This document shows, piece by piece, positions 37,423-45,488 of a stretch of 49,872 nt of DNA (positions are counted from its first letter, which is position 1; each line of letters begins with the position of its first letter). The DNA is from Alphaproteobacteria bacterium (GTDB taxonomy: Bacteria; Pseudomonadota; Alphaproteobacteria; JAEULC01): contig JAKLKW010000017.1 of NCBI GenBank assembly GCA_023150455.1, forward strand, positions 1 to 49,872, read 5' to 3'. The notes below the pieces were generated by a model, which did no database searches, was not told the DNA's origin, and saw only the letters and a program-made list of their open reading frames with translations. Both the position numbers and the translations under genes were made by a program.

Positions 37423-38451
37423 CTAGCGGGTCGGATCCGGCGAGACGCGCACGAGCTGCTTGCCGAAATTGCGGCCCTCGAGCACGCCGATCAGCGCCTC
37501 GGGCGCGCGCTCGAGCCCCTCGACGACGTCCTCGCGGTACTTGATGCGGCCTTCCTTGATCCAGGCGCCGACGCGGGCGCGGCCCTCGGGGTAGCGGTGC
37601 AGGTAGTCGAACACCAGGAAGCCTTCCATTCGCGCGCGGTTGGCCAGCAGGCGGCGGGAATGGCGCGGGCCGGGATCGGGCTGGCCCAGGCGATTGTAAT
37701 TCGAGATCGTGCCGCAGATGATGATGCGCGCCTTCAGGTTGATCAGCTCCATGACCGCGTCCTGCACGTCGCCGCCGACATTGTCGAAATAGATGTCGAC
37801 GCCGTTCGGGCAGACCGCCCCGAGGTCGGCCGCCAGGTCCTTGCTGGCCTTGTAGTCGACCGCCGCGTCGAATCCCAGCTCGCGCACGAAGGCGCATTTC
37901 TTCGGGCCGCCGGCGATGCCGACGACGCGGCAGCCGCCGATCCTGGCGATCTGGCCCACGACCTGGCCGACCGCGCCCGAGGCGGCCGAGATCACCACCG
38001 TGTCGCCCGCCCGCGGCCGGCCGACGTCGAGCAGCGCGAAATACGCGGTCATGCCCGGCATGCCGAGCACGCCGACGGCGGTCGAGATCGGCGCGTCCGC
38101 CGGATCGAGCTTGCGCAGCATGTGGCCGGGCGCCACCGCATGGCTGCGCCAGCCCAGCGCGCCTTCGACGAAATCGCCCCTGGCCAGGCCGGGCGCGTGC
38201 GATTCGACGACCTGGCCGACGCAGCCGCCCACCATGACCTCGCCCGGATCGACGCCCTTGGTATAGGACTTCATGCCCGAGATGCGCCCGCGCATGTAGG
38301 GATCGATCGACAGGTAGATCACCCGCACCAGCGCCTCGCCGTGCCGTGGTTGCGGCATCGGCACGGTTTCGAGACGGAAGTCGCTGGGCTTCGGCGCGCC
38401 CTGCGGCCGGGCGGCGAGCACGAACTGACGGGCTTCGGTCCCCTCGCTCAC
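37423..38451 (-). CDS. NADP-dependent oxidoreductase (CurA/leukotriene B4 dehydrogenase-like)
   Basis: This is a 342-residue zinc-independent medium-chain dehydrogenase/reductase: SIDPYMRGRIS, GVLGMPGMTAYFALLDVG, the Rossmann motif VISAASGAVGQVVGQIARIGGCRVVG and DIYFDNVGGD. It reduces enone double bonds using NADPH. GTG 38451 is chosen because GGAGGAACC precedes it. An in-frame ATG 36 bases upstream has no such site and no homology. It is divergent from the VOC gene with only 68 bp between them. Confidence 0.92.
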   Translation of the reverse strand: MSEGTEARQFVLAARPQGAPKPSDFRLETVPMPQPRHGEALVRVIYLSIDPYMRGRISGMKSYTKGVDPGEVMVGGCVGQVVESHAPGLARGDFVEGALGWRSHAVAPGHMLRKLDPADAPISTAVGVLGMPGMTAYFALLDVGRPRAGDTVVISAASGAVGQVVGQIARIGGCRVVGIAGGPKKCAFVRELGFDAAVDYKASKDLAADLGAVCPNGVDIYFDNVGGDVQDAVMELINLKARIIICGTISNYNRLGQPDPGPRHSRRLLANRARMEGFLVFDYLHRYPEGRARVGAWIKEGRIKYREDVVEGLERAPEALIGVLEGRNFGKQLVRVSPDPTR

Positions 38452-38495
38452 GGAGGTTCCTCCATTGCACGTGGCCTGGAGCCGCATGATAATCG

Positions 38496-38512
38496 CTCCC
38501 TCGCCGAGGGAG
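38496..38512 (+). promoter_or_regulatory. Hairpin that pairs the VOC gene ribosome-binding site
   Basis: CTCCCTC (38496-38502) and GAGGGAG (38506-38512) are exact complements around a 3-nt loop. The second arm is the Shine-Dalgarno sequence of the gene starting at 38520. Seven base pairs with five G-C could limit initiation until melted or bound. Confidence 0.6.
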
Positions 38513-38519
38513 AAACGCC

Positions 38520-39080
38520 ATGGCCGCCGCTCGCAAGCCGCTCCGCCGCACCACCGCCCGCACCACCGGCAAGACCAAGGCCGCCAGGAAGGCGACGGCG
38601 CGCAAGCCGGCCAGGAAGCCCGCCCGCGTCGCGGCCCGGCCGAGCGAAGCCTTCACCACGCCGGACGGCATCACGCTGCACCGGATGGACCACCTGACGA
38701 TCCGCGCCAGGCTCGAGGACATGGAGACGCTGCGCGACTTCTATGCCGCGGTGCTCGGCCTCAAGGCGGGCAAGCGGCCCGACTTCGCCTTCCACGGCTA
38801 CTGGATGTACATGGGCGACCGCGCGGTCATCCACCTGGCGGGCAACGCCCGTCCGGACCTGCCGGCCGGGCAGTCCGGCTCGCATGTCGGCTTCGACCAC
38901 GTCTCGTTCCGCACCAGCGGCCTGCCCGCGGTGCGCGCGCGGCTGAAGAAGCTCGACGTGCCGTTCGAGGAGGTGCCGGTGCCGGGCTTCCCGCTGCACC
39001 AGATCTTCTTCCGCGATCCGACCGGCATGAAGGTGGAGCTCACCTTCGACGTCGCCGAGCTGCACGCCAGCCCGGCCTGA
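38520..39080 (+). CDS. VOC-superfamily protein with basic histone-like N-terminal tail
   Basis: This 186-residue protein has residues 1-45 rich in Lys, Arg, Ala, Thr and Pro (RKPLRRTTARTTGK..., KPARKPARV), as in histone H1-like proteins. A vicinal-oxygen-chelate (glyoxalase/bleomycin-resistance) domain follows at about 50-178. HRMDHLTIR supplies the first metal histidine and GFDHVSFR the second-half start, with YWMYMGDRAVIHLAG and IFFRDPTGMKVELTFD as the paired strands. The VOC family includes dioxygenases and isomerases. The tail could bind DNA, RNA or polyphosphate (inference). The ribosome site lies in a hairpin. Confidence 0.88.
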   Translation: MAAARKPLRRTTARTTGKTKAARKATARKPARKPARVAARPSEAFTTPDGITLHRMDHLTIRARLEDMETLRDFYAAVLGLKAGKRPDFAFHGYWMYMGDRAVIHLAGNARPDLPAGQSGSHVGFDHVSFRTSGLPAVRARLKKLDVPFEEVPVPGFPLHQIFFRDPTGMKVELTFDVAELHASPA

Positions 39081-39095
39081 AGCGCCGGCCTCGGG

Positions 39096-39154
39096 CCGCC
39101 TCGGCGTCCGGGGTTGTCGGGGACGCCGGCCGTCGCGTTACAACGCCGAGGCGG
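39096..39154. terminator. Long inverted repeat in convergent gap
   Basis: CCGCCTCGGCGT (39096-39107) and ACGCCGAGGCGG (39143-39154) are exact 12-base complements 35 bp apart. Between them GCGTCC and GGACGC form an inner pair. The structure lies between the convergent VOC and universal stress protein genes and may terminate transcripts from both sides, although T runs are absent. Confidence 0.55.
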
Positions 39155-39184
39155 TCAAGGAAGTTCCTGTCCCGAGACGCCGGC

Positions 39185-39655
39185 TCAGCGGGAGAAGGCG
39201 GGGCGCCAGCGGCCGGCCGCCGCCTGCGGCATGGGCTGCCGCTCCTTGACGACCAGCACCGGGACGCCGGCGCGGCGGATCACCCGGGCGGCGAGGATGC
39301 GGAACAACAGCCGGTCGAGCCAGGCACGAGCGCCGTCGCCCATGACGATCGCATCCGCGCCGACCGATCGCGCCAGCTCGGCCGTGATGCGTGCCTCGTC
39401 GCCGACATGGATATGCGCGACGTAGCCGAGTCCCGCTTCGTCGAGGATGCGGCGCGCCGGCGCCAGCGCCGCGTTGCCGGCGTCGCGCTGGCAGGCGCGG
39501 ACGCGCCCGCCGCCGAGGAACCGGCCGGCATAGGCGCGGACATGCGGCTGGACCGACAGCAGATGAACGGTGGCCGCCGGCATCTCCGCGGCCGCGTGCC
39601 GCGCGGCGATCGCGCCGCCCGCCGGACCGTCGACCGCTATGAGGATCGTGCGCAT
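39185..39655 (-). CDS. Universal stress protein (UspA family)
   Basis: This 156-residue protein has the Usp alpha/beta fold: TILIAVDGPAGG at the N-terminus, IHVGDEARITAELARSVGADAIVMGDGARAW in the middle, and VIRRAGVPVLVVKE at the end. The ATP loop G-2x-G-9x-G-S/T seen in ATP-binding members is imperfect here (GDGARAWLDRLLFRILAARV), so nucleotide binding is uncertain. GGGAGG precedes the ATG. It follows the TerC gene 19 bp downstream and is probably co-transcribed. Confidence 0.9.
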   Translation of the reverse strand: MRTILIAVDGPAGGAIAARHAAAEMPAATVHLLSVQPHVRAYAGRFLGGGRVRACQRDAGNAALAPARRILDEAGLGYVAHIHVGDEARITAELARSVGADAIVMGDGARAWLDRLLFRILAARVIRRAGVPVLVVKERQPMPQAAAGRWRPAFSR

Positions 39656-39674
39656 CGTTGCCTCCCTCGCCCGC

Positions 39675-40433
39675 TCACGAAACCTGCACCTCCTCGATGC
39701 GACGGTGCCGGCGCTCGCCGGCAGAGCCCTCCGCGCGCTTGCGGCGGCGGGCGAGCGCCACGTTGAGCCCCTCGACCATGACCGAGAACATCATCGCGAA
39801 GTAGAGGTAGCCCTTGGGGATGTGGAAGCCCATGCCTTCGGCGACCAGCGCCATGCCGATCAGCAGCACGAAGGCGAGCGCCAGCATCTTCACGGTCGGG
39901 TGCGCGTGGATGAAGCGCATGATCGCGCCGGAGCAGAGCAGCATGATGATGACGGCGATGACGATGGCCGTGGCCATGACCCAGATGTCGCGCGCCATGC
40001 CGACCGCGGTGATGACCGAGTCGAACGAGAACACGACGTCGAGCACGACGATCTGCGCGATCGCCCCGCCGAAGCTTGCCGGCGGCCGCTCCAGCATCGG
40101 CGAGGCGGCCTCCTCCATCGAGACGTGGATCTCGCGCACCGCCTTGACGATCAGGAACAGGCCGCCGCCGAACATCAAGAGGTCGCGGGCCGACACGCCG
40201 AGCTCGCCGATCGTGAACAGCGGCTGGGTCAGGCCGGCGATCCAGCTGATCGACAGCAGCAGCAAGAGGCGCGTGATCAGCGCGAGCGACAGCCCGATCA
40301 CCCGTGCCTTCTCGCGCTGATGCAGCGGCAGGGCCGTCGCGACGATCGCGATCACGACGATGTTGTCGATGCCGAGCACGATCTCGAGCCCGGTCAGCGT
40401 CAAAAGGCTCGCGAGGGTTTCCAGGTCGAACAT
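39675..40433 (-). CDS. TerC-family integral membrane protein
   Basis: This 252-residue protein has seven predicted membrane helices. The TerC hallmarks are GLEIVLGIDNIVVIAIVA in helix 1 and VLDVVFSFDSVITAVGMA in the middle helix, each with acidic residues inside the membrane. Members (YkoY, YjbE, Alx) export or handle metal ions, notably manganese. A basic tail (ARRRKRAEGSAGERRHRR) faces the cytoplasm. It is the first gene before the universal stress protein, and its leader carries a terminator-like hairpin. Confidence 0.92.
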   Translation of the reverse strand: MFDLETLASLLTLTGLEIVLGIDNIVVIAIVATALPLHQREKARVIGLSLALITRLLLLLSISWIAGLTQPLFTIGELGVSARDLLMFGGGLFLIVKAVREIHVSMEEAASPMLERPPASFGGAIAQIVVLDVVFSFDSVITAVGMARDIWVMATAIVIAVIIMLLCSGAIMRFIHAHPTVKMLALAFVLLIGMALVAEGMGFHIPKGYLYFAMMFSVMVEGLNVALARRRKRAEGSAGERRHRRIEEVQVS

Positions 40434-40446
40434 TGCACCCGCGCAG

Positions 40447-40506
40447 GGGTTTGCGTGGAAAAACCCGCAGGCCCCCGGGGCGGCTCTCGCCGCGCCCAGG
40501 GCCCGC
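40447..40506 (-). promoter_or_regulatory. Attenuator-like leader of terC
   Basis: On the minus strand, arms GCGGGCC and GGCCTGC (40500-40506 and 40467-40473) close a long GC-rich hairpin whose apex is CGGC-GAGA-GCCG. GGG and a run of five T follow at 40459-40463. An alternative stem GGGTTT/AAACCC (40447-40466) would trap the T run, just upstream of the ATG at 40433. The two folds are mutually exclusive. I looked for the manganese yybP-ykoY motif and did not find it. Confidence 0.5.
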
Positions 40507-40700
40507 GGAACGGCATCGTCTCTTCGACTAGGCTAGGAAGCGGTCGGCCGGCTCGAAATAGTGGAAAACCACTATGCGGGGTCGATTGGAGGCCGAAGCT
40601 GGCAGCCGACCGATGGGACCAACTCCGCGGATCGGACGCCGATTCTCCCTGCACTTGTCCGACCGAGAATGGAAGGCAAAAACTTGCCGAAGATAGGGAA

Positions 40701-40710
40701 GTTAGCTAAC
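40701..40710 (+). promoter_or_regulatory. Candidate autoregulatory operator of the Phd-type antitoxin
   Basis: GTTAGCTAAC is a perfect 10-bp palindrome 20 bp upstream of the antitoxin ATG. Phd-family antitoxins bind palindromes of this size in their own promoters. A second loose repeat TTGCC/GGCAA overlaps the ribosome site. Confidence 0.45.
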
Positions 40711-40730
40711 ATGTTGCCTGGAGATGGCAA

Positions 40731-41027
40731 ATGAACGCTCGAACCAAGGTGACCGCCGCCGAGTTCCAGAACAATTTCGGGCGTTACGCAGATGCCGCCC
40801 GCGAGGCGCCGGTCGTTGTCACCCGATACGGGCGGGAGGAGCTGGTCGTGCTCTCGGCGGCGGAGTACGAGCGTCTGCGGGCATCGTACCGGCGCGTGAT
40901 CGTCCTCAATGAAACGACCCCGGACGAGGCGGCCGAGCTTCTGCAGGCGCTTGCCACGGCACCTGCGACGCCAGCCGCGCAGGCGCTCGACCATCTGATG
41001 CCGGAGGTGAAGCGGCGTCGGAGATGA
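40731..41027 (+). CDS. Phd/YefM-family antitoxin
   Basis: This 98-residue protein has the Phd DNA-binding N-terminus (VTAAEFQNNFGRYADAAREAPVVVTRYGREELVVLSAAEYERL) and a longer charged C-terminal tail that would wrap the toxin. GGAG lies seven bases before the ATG. The stop overlaps the start of the toxin gene by four bases (ATGA). The module is intact here. A diverged second copy lies at 47792-48481. Confidence 0.92.
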   Translation: MNARTKVTAAEFQNNFGRYADAAREAPVVVTRYGREELVVLSAAEYERLRASYRRVIVLNETTPDEAAELLQALATAPATPAAQALDHLMPEVKRRRR

Positions 41028-41455
41028 TTCCCCCAAGACCCGAGGCCGGCCTCGTCCTGCGGTATTCGTTCCTGTGGCGGCATGAAGCAGACCAGGGCCG
41101 CGAAGAGGCCGCCAAGGACCGCCCGGTCGTTGTCCTCGTCCTGCTCGCCGAGGGAGAGGAGGTGATCGTCGCGCCGATCACCACGGTCGCGCCGGGTCGA
41201 AACGCGCCCGCCATCGAAGTCCCTTCCCGCGTCCGCGCGCATCTTGGCCTGGACGCCGAGCGCTGCTGGATCACGGTCGCGACTCTCAACCACTTCGTTT
41301 GGCCGGGGCCCGACCTTCGTGCCATTCCTGGCAGGACTCCCGCCACGTCGGTCTATGGATTCATCCCGCAACGCCTGCTTCAAGCCACTAGAGCCATCGC
41401 GATGGCAGAGCTGTCGAAGCGTGTTCCCGGCCTCGTCGTCCGGCGCAGCCAATAA
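41024..41455 (+). CDS. PemK-like growth-inhibitor toxin
   Basis: This 143-residue protein of a PemK/MazF-like family starts with PEAGLVLRYSFLWRHEADQGREEAAKDRPVVVL and contains VIVAPITT, RAHLGLDAERCWI and NHFVWPGPDLRAIPG. These match a group of PemK-like growth inhibitors common in alphaproteobacteria. They are expected to be mRNA interferases held by the Phd-type partner. Its sequence served as the reference for finding the frameshift in the second copy. The stop is 5 bp from the convergent response-regulator gene. Confidence 0.88.
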   Translation: MIPPRPEAGLVLRYSFLWRHEADQGREEAAKDRPVVVLVLLAEGEEVIVAPITTVAPGRNAPAIEVPSRVRAHLGLDAERCWITVATLNHFVWPGPDLRAIPGRTPATSVYGFIPQRLLQATRAIAMAELSKRVPGLVVRRSQ

Positions 41456-41460
41456 CCCCG

Positions 41461-42087
41461 CTATTGCGCCTCCCCTTCCAGCCGGATCGCCATGCGCACG
41501 AGCTCCGACAGGTTGCGCGCGCCGGTCTTCTCCATGACGCGCGCGCGATGGATCTCGACCGTGCGGACGGCGATGTCCAGGCGGTGCGCGACGACCTTGT
41601 TGGAATGGCCGGCGGCGACCAGCGCCATCACCTCGCGCTCGCGCGGGGTGAGCTGCGCGACCCGTTCCTTGAGGTCGCCGAGGCCGCTTGCGGCGGGCGC
41701 TGCCGCGCGCTGCACGGCCTCGCCGATGCTGGCCAGGAGCACGTCGGTGTCGAACGGCTTCTCCAGGAAGTCGACCACGCCGGCCTTCAGCGCCGCGACC
41801 GCCATGGGGATGTCGCCGTGGCCGCTGATGACGATCACCGGCAGGCGGATGCCGCGGCGCTTGAGCTCGCGATGCAGGTCGAGCCCGCTCATCCCCGGCA
41901 TGCGCAGGTCGACCAGCAGGCAGGCGCCGGCCTTTGAGGCGTCGAGGCCGGCCGGCATGCCGGCAAGAAAGGCCTCGGCCGACTCGAAGGTCGCAACCGC
42001 ATAGCCCTTGACCGACAGGAGTGCGCCCAGGCCCTCGCGCACCGCCGCGTCGTCGTCGACCACGAAGATCGCGGGCTTGTCGCTCAT
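41461..42087 (-). CDS. FixJ-family response regulator
   Basis: This 208-residue two-domain regulator has a receiver (residues 5-120; acidic DDD at 11-13, phosphoacceptor Asp60 in LLVDLRMPG, Lys in FLEKPFD) and a LuxR-type helix-turn-helix (LTPREREVMALVAAGHSNKVVAHRLDIAVRTVEIHRARVMEKTGARNLSELVRMA). The FixJ alpha4 strand VIVISGHGDIPMAVAALKAGVVDFLEKP is typical. It overlaps by four bases the 3' end of a sensor kinase gene that is broken, so its normal phosphodonor is lost unless another kinase serves it. Confidence 0.94.
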   Translation of the reverse strand: MSDKPAIFVVDDDAAVREGLGALLSVKGYAVATFESAEAFLAGMPAGLDASKAGACLLVDLRMPGMSGLDLHRELKRRGIRLPVIVISGHGDIPMAVAALKAGVVDFLEKPFDTDVLLASIGEAVQRAAAPAASGLGDLKERVAQLTPREREVMALVAAGHSNKVVAHRLDIAVRTVEIHRARVMEKTGARNLSELVRMAIRLEGEAQ

Positions 42088-43614
42088 GACGCGACCTCTC
42101 GGGCGGATTCCGCCCGGTTCCGGCCGGTGTCGACGGGGAGCGTGAAGCCGAGCTCGGCGCCGCCGGCACCGCCTGCCGCGACCCAGATGCGCCCGCCATG
42201 CGCCTCGATGATCGACCGGCAGATCGCGAGCCCCAGGCCCATGCCGCTCGGCTTGGTGGTGGCGAAGGGCGCGAAGGCGCGCCCGGCGATCTCCGGCGGG
42301 AAGCCCGGACCGCTGTCGCGCACGACGACCCGCACGAGGCCGGCATCGTCCGCATCGATCGCGGCTTCGAGCACGATCTCGCGCCGGTCGCTGCCGGCGC
42401 GGGCCATCTCCTCGATGCTGTTGCGCATCAGGTTGATCAGGACCTGCTCGGTAGCTGAGGATGCGCAGGTCGCCGCGGCGCAGGAACTCGCGCGAGTTGC
42501 GGATGATGTCGCCCGCGCGGCTCGCCTGCTGCACGGCGCGATCGATCATCGCGCGCGCCTCGGCGCCTCCGGCGGCCGCGGGCCCCGCCTCGATCAGCGA
42601 CTGCGCGGCGCGCGCATACGAGATCAGCGCCGTCAGCGGCTGGTTCAGCTCGTGCGCGAGCGCCCCGGCGAGTTCTGCGGTCGCCGTCAGCCGCGCCGCG
42701 TGCGCCAGCTCGGACTCGTGCTCCTTCTGCCAGGCTTCCGCCCGCCGGCGCTCGTCGACCACGGACCCCAGCACCAGTCCCGTCACGGCGACCGCCAGCA
42801 TCAGCACCTGGAACTGCGTCACCGTGGCCGCGTCGAAGCCCTTGAGCTGCGTCGCGAGGATCAGGCCCAGCTGCGTCGCGACGATGCCGCAGCTCGCGCC
42901 CACCAGGCCGCCGCGCAGCGCGATCCAGATCAACGGCAGGAAGAGCGTGAAGGAGAACTCGAAATGGTCGGAGCGCTCGAGCCCGAAGATCACCCAGAGG
43001 CCGAGGCCGATGGCGCCGAGCTGCAGCGCGGCCTCGATCCGGCCGGTGCGGCGCAGCGCCTCGGCGAACAGGCGCCGCTTCATCAGCAGCAGTACGAACG
43101 GCGTCAGCACGGCGATGCCGATCAGGTCGCCGATCCAGAAATGGAGCGCGACCAGCGCGAAGTCGTCGGCGGCCACGCGTCCCGACCACGTGAAGATCGC
43201 CACCACCGCCAGCGCGATCAGCAGCGACGCGCCGAGCGCCGCGCCGAGGAGCCACAGCAGGTCGCGATGGTTCTCGAGGCCGAGCGACAGGCGCACGCGC
43301 CGGCGCAGCACCCAGGCGGCGCCCGCATAGCCGAACGCGGTCACCAGCGCCGAGGGCACCGTCTCGCCCGATTCGACCGAAAGGCCGCGGAACAGCACGT
43401 CGGCGAGCGCGATGGCGACCACAGTGGCGGGCACGAGCTGCACGCCATGATGCAGGAACAGCGCGAAGCCCAGGCCCGCGGGCGGATTCCACGGCGTGAC
43501 GCCGATCGCGACGAACGGCTGGATCAGGCTGAGCCAGTCCAGCATGACGTAGAGCGCGACATAGGCGCCGAACTGGCCGATGCGGTTCAGCGTCAGGTTG
43601 AGCGATGCGGCCAT
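42084..43614 (-). pseudogene. MASE1-type sensor histidine kinase with internal deletion and frameshift
   Basis: The N-terminal part (from ATG 43614) has eight or so membrane helices of MASE1 type and the HisKA helix with His321 in LAHELNQPLTALI, ending in EFLRRGDLRI near residue 387. The ATPase domain (EQVLINLMRNSIEEM, DSGPGFP, GMGLGLAICRSI, ending 42084) follows in another reading frame. Normal kinases have about 50-60 residues between FLRRG and the N-box. Those are missing, so the lesion at about 42447-42460 is a deletion plus frame change, not a simple indel. Either half alone cannot be an active kinase. Confidence 0.85.
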
Positions 43615-43625
43615 CGTGCCGTCCG

Positions 43626-44477
43626 TCAACCCAGCTCGAACGTGGTCACGCCGTAGAGCCGCGGAAGGTCGAGCACCGGCGCCGCGCCGCGGTACATGCG
43701 CACGGTCTCGAACGCGGCGGTCCAGCCGAACGACGCCGCCAGCGCCACCGCCGCGGCATTGACCTCGGGCACGTCGAGGAACACGGGGCCTCCGCCCATT
43801 CCGTCGCACAGGGCGACGATCAGCCGCTCGGCCGTGCCGCGATCGGCGGCGTAGAGCGGCCCGATCTTGAAGCCCTGCGCGCAGGGGCGCGCGACGCCCA
43901 GCCCGGCCAGGCCCTCGCCGCTCACGACGGCGCGCGCACGATGGCCGGGTGCCGTGATCCACTGCGCCAGGAAGCCTTCGCGCGGCGCCGGGAACATCCG
44001 CCGGTCGAGGTCCGCGATGAGACGGAACGGCACGGCGCGCGCATCGACCGTCGGCTGGGCGGCGCCCGCGCGCGGCGGCGCGCCGCCGTAGCGGCGATTG
44101 TGGTAGGCGGTGACGAAGCCGGAGCGGCGATAGCCCGCCTCCTGCTCGAGCACGCCGTCGAGCCCGACGCAGGCGACGCCGCCGAGGCGCGCCATCGCGC
44201 CGCGCCACAGGGTCATGCCGTAGCCCTGGCCGCGCCGGCCCTTGTCGACGATGTAGAATCCGATGAAGCCGAAGGTGCCGCCGTAGTTCACGGCCGAGAT
44301 CGTGGCGATCGGCGCCGGCCCGAGCACGCCCGCGAGGAACCCGCAGGGATCGGTCGCAAAGAAGATGTCGGCGTCGACCCGGCCCGGGTTCCAGCCCTCG
44401 GCTTCCGCCCAGCGCACGGCGATGTCGACCTCGCTGCGGCTCATGGCGCGCAGGCGATAGGGTCCCGCGTCCGTCAT
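43626..44477 (-). CDS. GNAT-family N-acetyltransferase with C-terminal Acetyltransf_18-like domain
   Basis: This 283-residue protein has an N-terminal GNAT domain (residues 8-140) with the acetyl-CoA loop GRRGQGYGMTLWRGAM and the strand TISAVNYGGTFGFIGFYIV. The second half (PFRLIADLDRRMFPAPREGFLAQWI..., LYAADRGTAERLIVAL, VRMYRGAAP) is the C-terminal extension seen in YitH/HolE-like acetyltransferases. The substrate is unknown. GAGGAGA precedes the ATG. It lies 11 bp upstream of the broken sensor kinase on the same strand. Confidence 0.9.
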   Translation of the reverse strand: MTDAGPYRLRAMSRSEVDIAVRWAEAEGWNPGRVDADIFFATDPCGFLAGVLGPAPIATISAVNYGGTFGFIGFYIVDKGRRGQGYGMTLWRGAMARLGGVACVGLDGVLEQEAGYRRSGFVTAYHNRRYGGAPPRAGAAQPTVDARAVPFRLIADLDRRMFPAPREGFLAQWITAPGHRARAVVSGEGLAGLGVARPCAQGFKIGPLYAADRGTAERLIVALCDGMGGGPVFLDVPEVNAAAVALAASFGWTAAFETVRMYRGAAPVLDLPRLYGVTTFELG

Positions 44478-44629
44478 CCGGTCTTTCTCCTCGAGGCAAC
44501 CATACGGCTTGCGCGCGCAGGTTCAACATGAAGCGGACGCCGGTCGGGCCCGGGCCGGCCCCGGCATGAACCGGACCGGGCACGGGCGCATGAGTTGCGG
44601 ACAAGAAAAGCCGATCCAGAGGATTCATC

Positions 44630-44788
44630 ATGCGAGCTTGCAGCGTTCCGGGTCGCGGCTTGAAGGCGGCGCTGGTCGCGCTGATCACGGCCGTCCTGGC
44701 GGCGCCGGCGGCCCTGGCGCAGGCCTATCCCGATCATCCGATCACGATGATCGTGCCCTTCCCGCCGGGCGGCGTCGCCGACCTCGTC
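44630..44788 (+). pseudogene. Remnant of a TctC-type (tripartite tricarboxylate) binding protein, N-terminus only
   Basis: The first 50 or so codons encode a signal peptide (LKAALVALITAVLAAPAALA) and the TctC/BugD start YPDHPITMIVPFPPGGVADL, with AGAGGA before the ATG. At about 44783-44790 the homology jumps into the sequence of a TctA permease in another frame. The remaining 270 or so residues of the binding protein are absent. The ribosome site and start remain good, so a short aberrant peptide could still be made. Confidence 0.85.
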
Positions 44789-45479
44789 GATCCTGATGCG
44801 CATCCCGGGCGAGGCCGCGTCGGTGATCACCTGCGTGGACGGGCACGCGATGACGCGAAAGGGGCGCGCGGGCCCGGCGCTCGCGATCGCAGCGTTCGGC
44901 GCCTTCGTGCCGATGCTGGCGCTGGGCGTGCCGTCCGGCCCGATCCCGGCGGTGATGCTGGCGGCGCTCATGATCCACGGCGTCGCCCCCGGGCCGCGGC
45001 TGATGCAGGACCAGCCCGACCTGGTCTGGGGCTTCATCGCCAGCATGTACATCGGCAACCTGGGGCTGCTGGTGCTCAACCTGCCGATGGTCGGATTGTT
45101 CGTGAACCTCCTGCGGATTCCCTACGCGTATCTCTACCCGGTGATCATCGTCTTCTGCGTGCTGGGCGTGTACGCGGTCAACGGCAGCGTGGTCGACATC
45201 TGGATCATGCTGGCGACCGGCGCCGCCGGCTATGGCTTGCGCAAGCTCGGCTTCGACATGGCGCCGCTCGTGCTCGGGCTGATCCTCTCGCCGATGCTCG
45301 AGATGAGCCTCGGCCAGTCCCTCGCGATGTCGGGCGGCAGCTATGCCATTTTCGCGGAGCGGCCGATCGTCCTTGTCATGCTGCTGGCCCTTGCCGCGCT
45401 GCTGCTCGCCAGCCTGTGGGGCGCGTTCCAGCGCGGCGGCGGCTGGCGCGGGCGCGCCGACCTCGACGCCGCCGATTGA
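44784..45479 (+). pseudogene. Remnant of TctA permease (tripartite tricarboxylate transporter)
   Basis: From 44784 the frame reads SSILMRIPGEAASVITCVDG, then RKGRAGPALAIAAFGAFV, and then directly PMLALGVPSGPIPAVMLAALMIHGVAPGP. In full TctA proteins (about 500 residues) the first string lies near residue 60 and some 200-plus residues separate the last two. Both the 5' end and a large internal block are therefore missing, the latter in frame. The C-terminal helices are intact to the TGA at 45477-45479. The small TctB gene is absent too. It is a collapsed transporter operon. Confidence 0.85.
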
Positions 45480-45488
45480 CGCAGAAAG

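Larger units (their letters stand above)
40434..40730. other. Divergent intergenic region of terC and the Phd/PemK module
   Basis: Besides the terC leader, it holds a perfect hairpin ATAGTGG-AAAA-CCACTAT (40558-40575) and the palindrome GTTAGCTAAC (40701-40710). No further coding sequence is seen. Confidence 0.6.

Noticed and set aside
40434..40600. Manganese (yybP-ykoY) riboswitch before the TerC gene
   Set aside because: A GGCGAGAGCC string recalls part of the motif, but the paired GGGGAGTAG-like 5' strand and the second loop consensus are absent.
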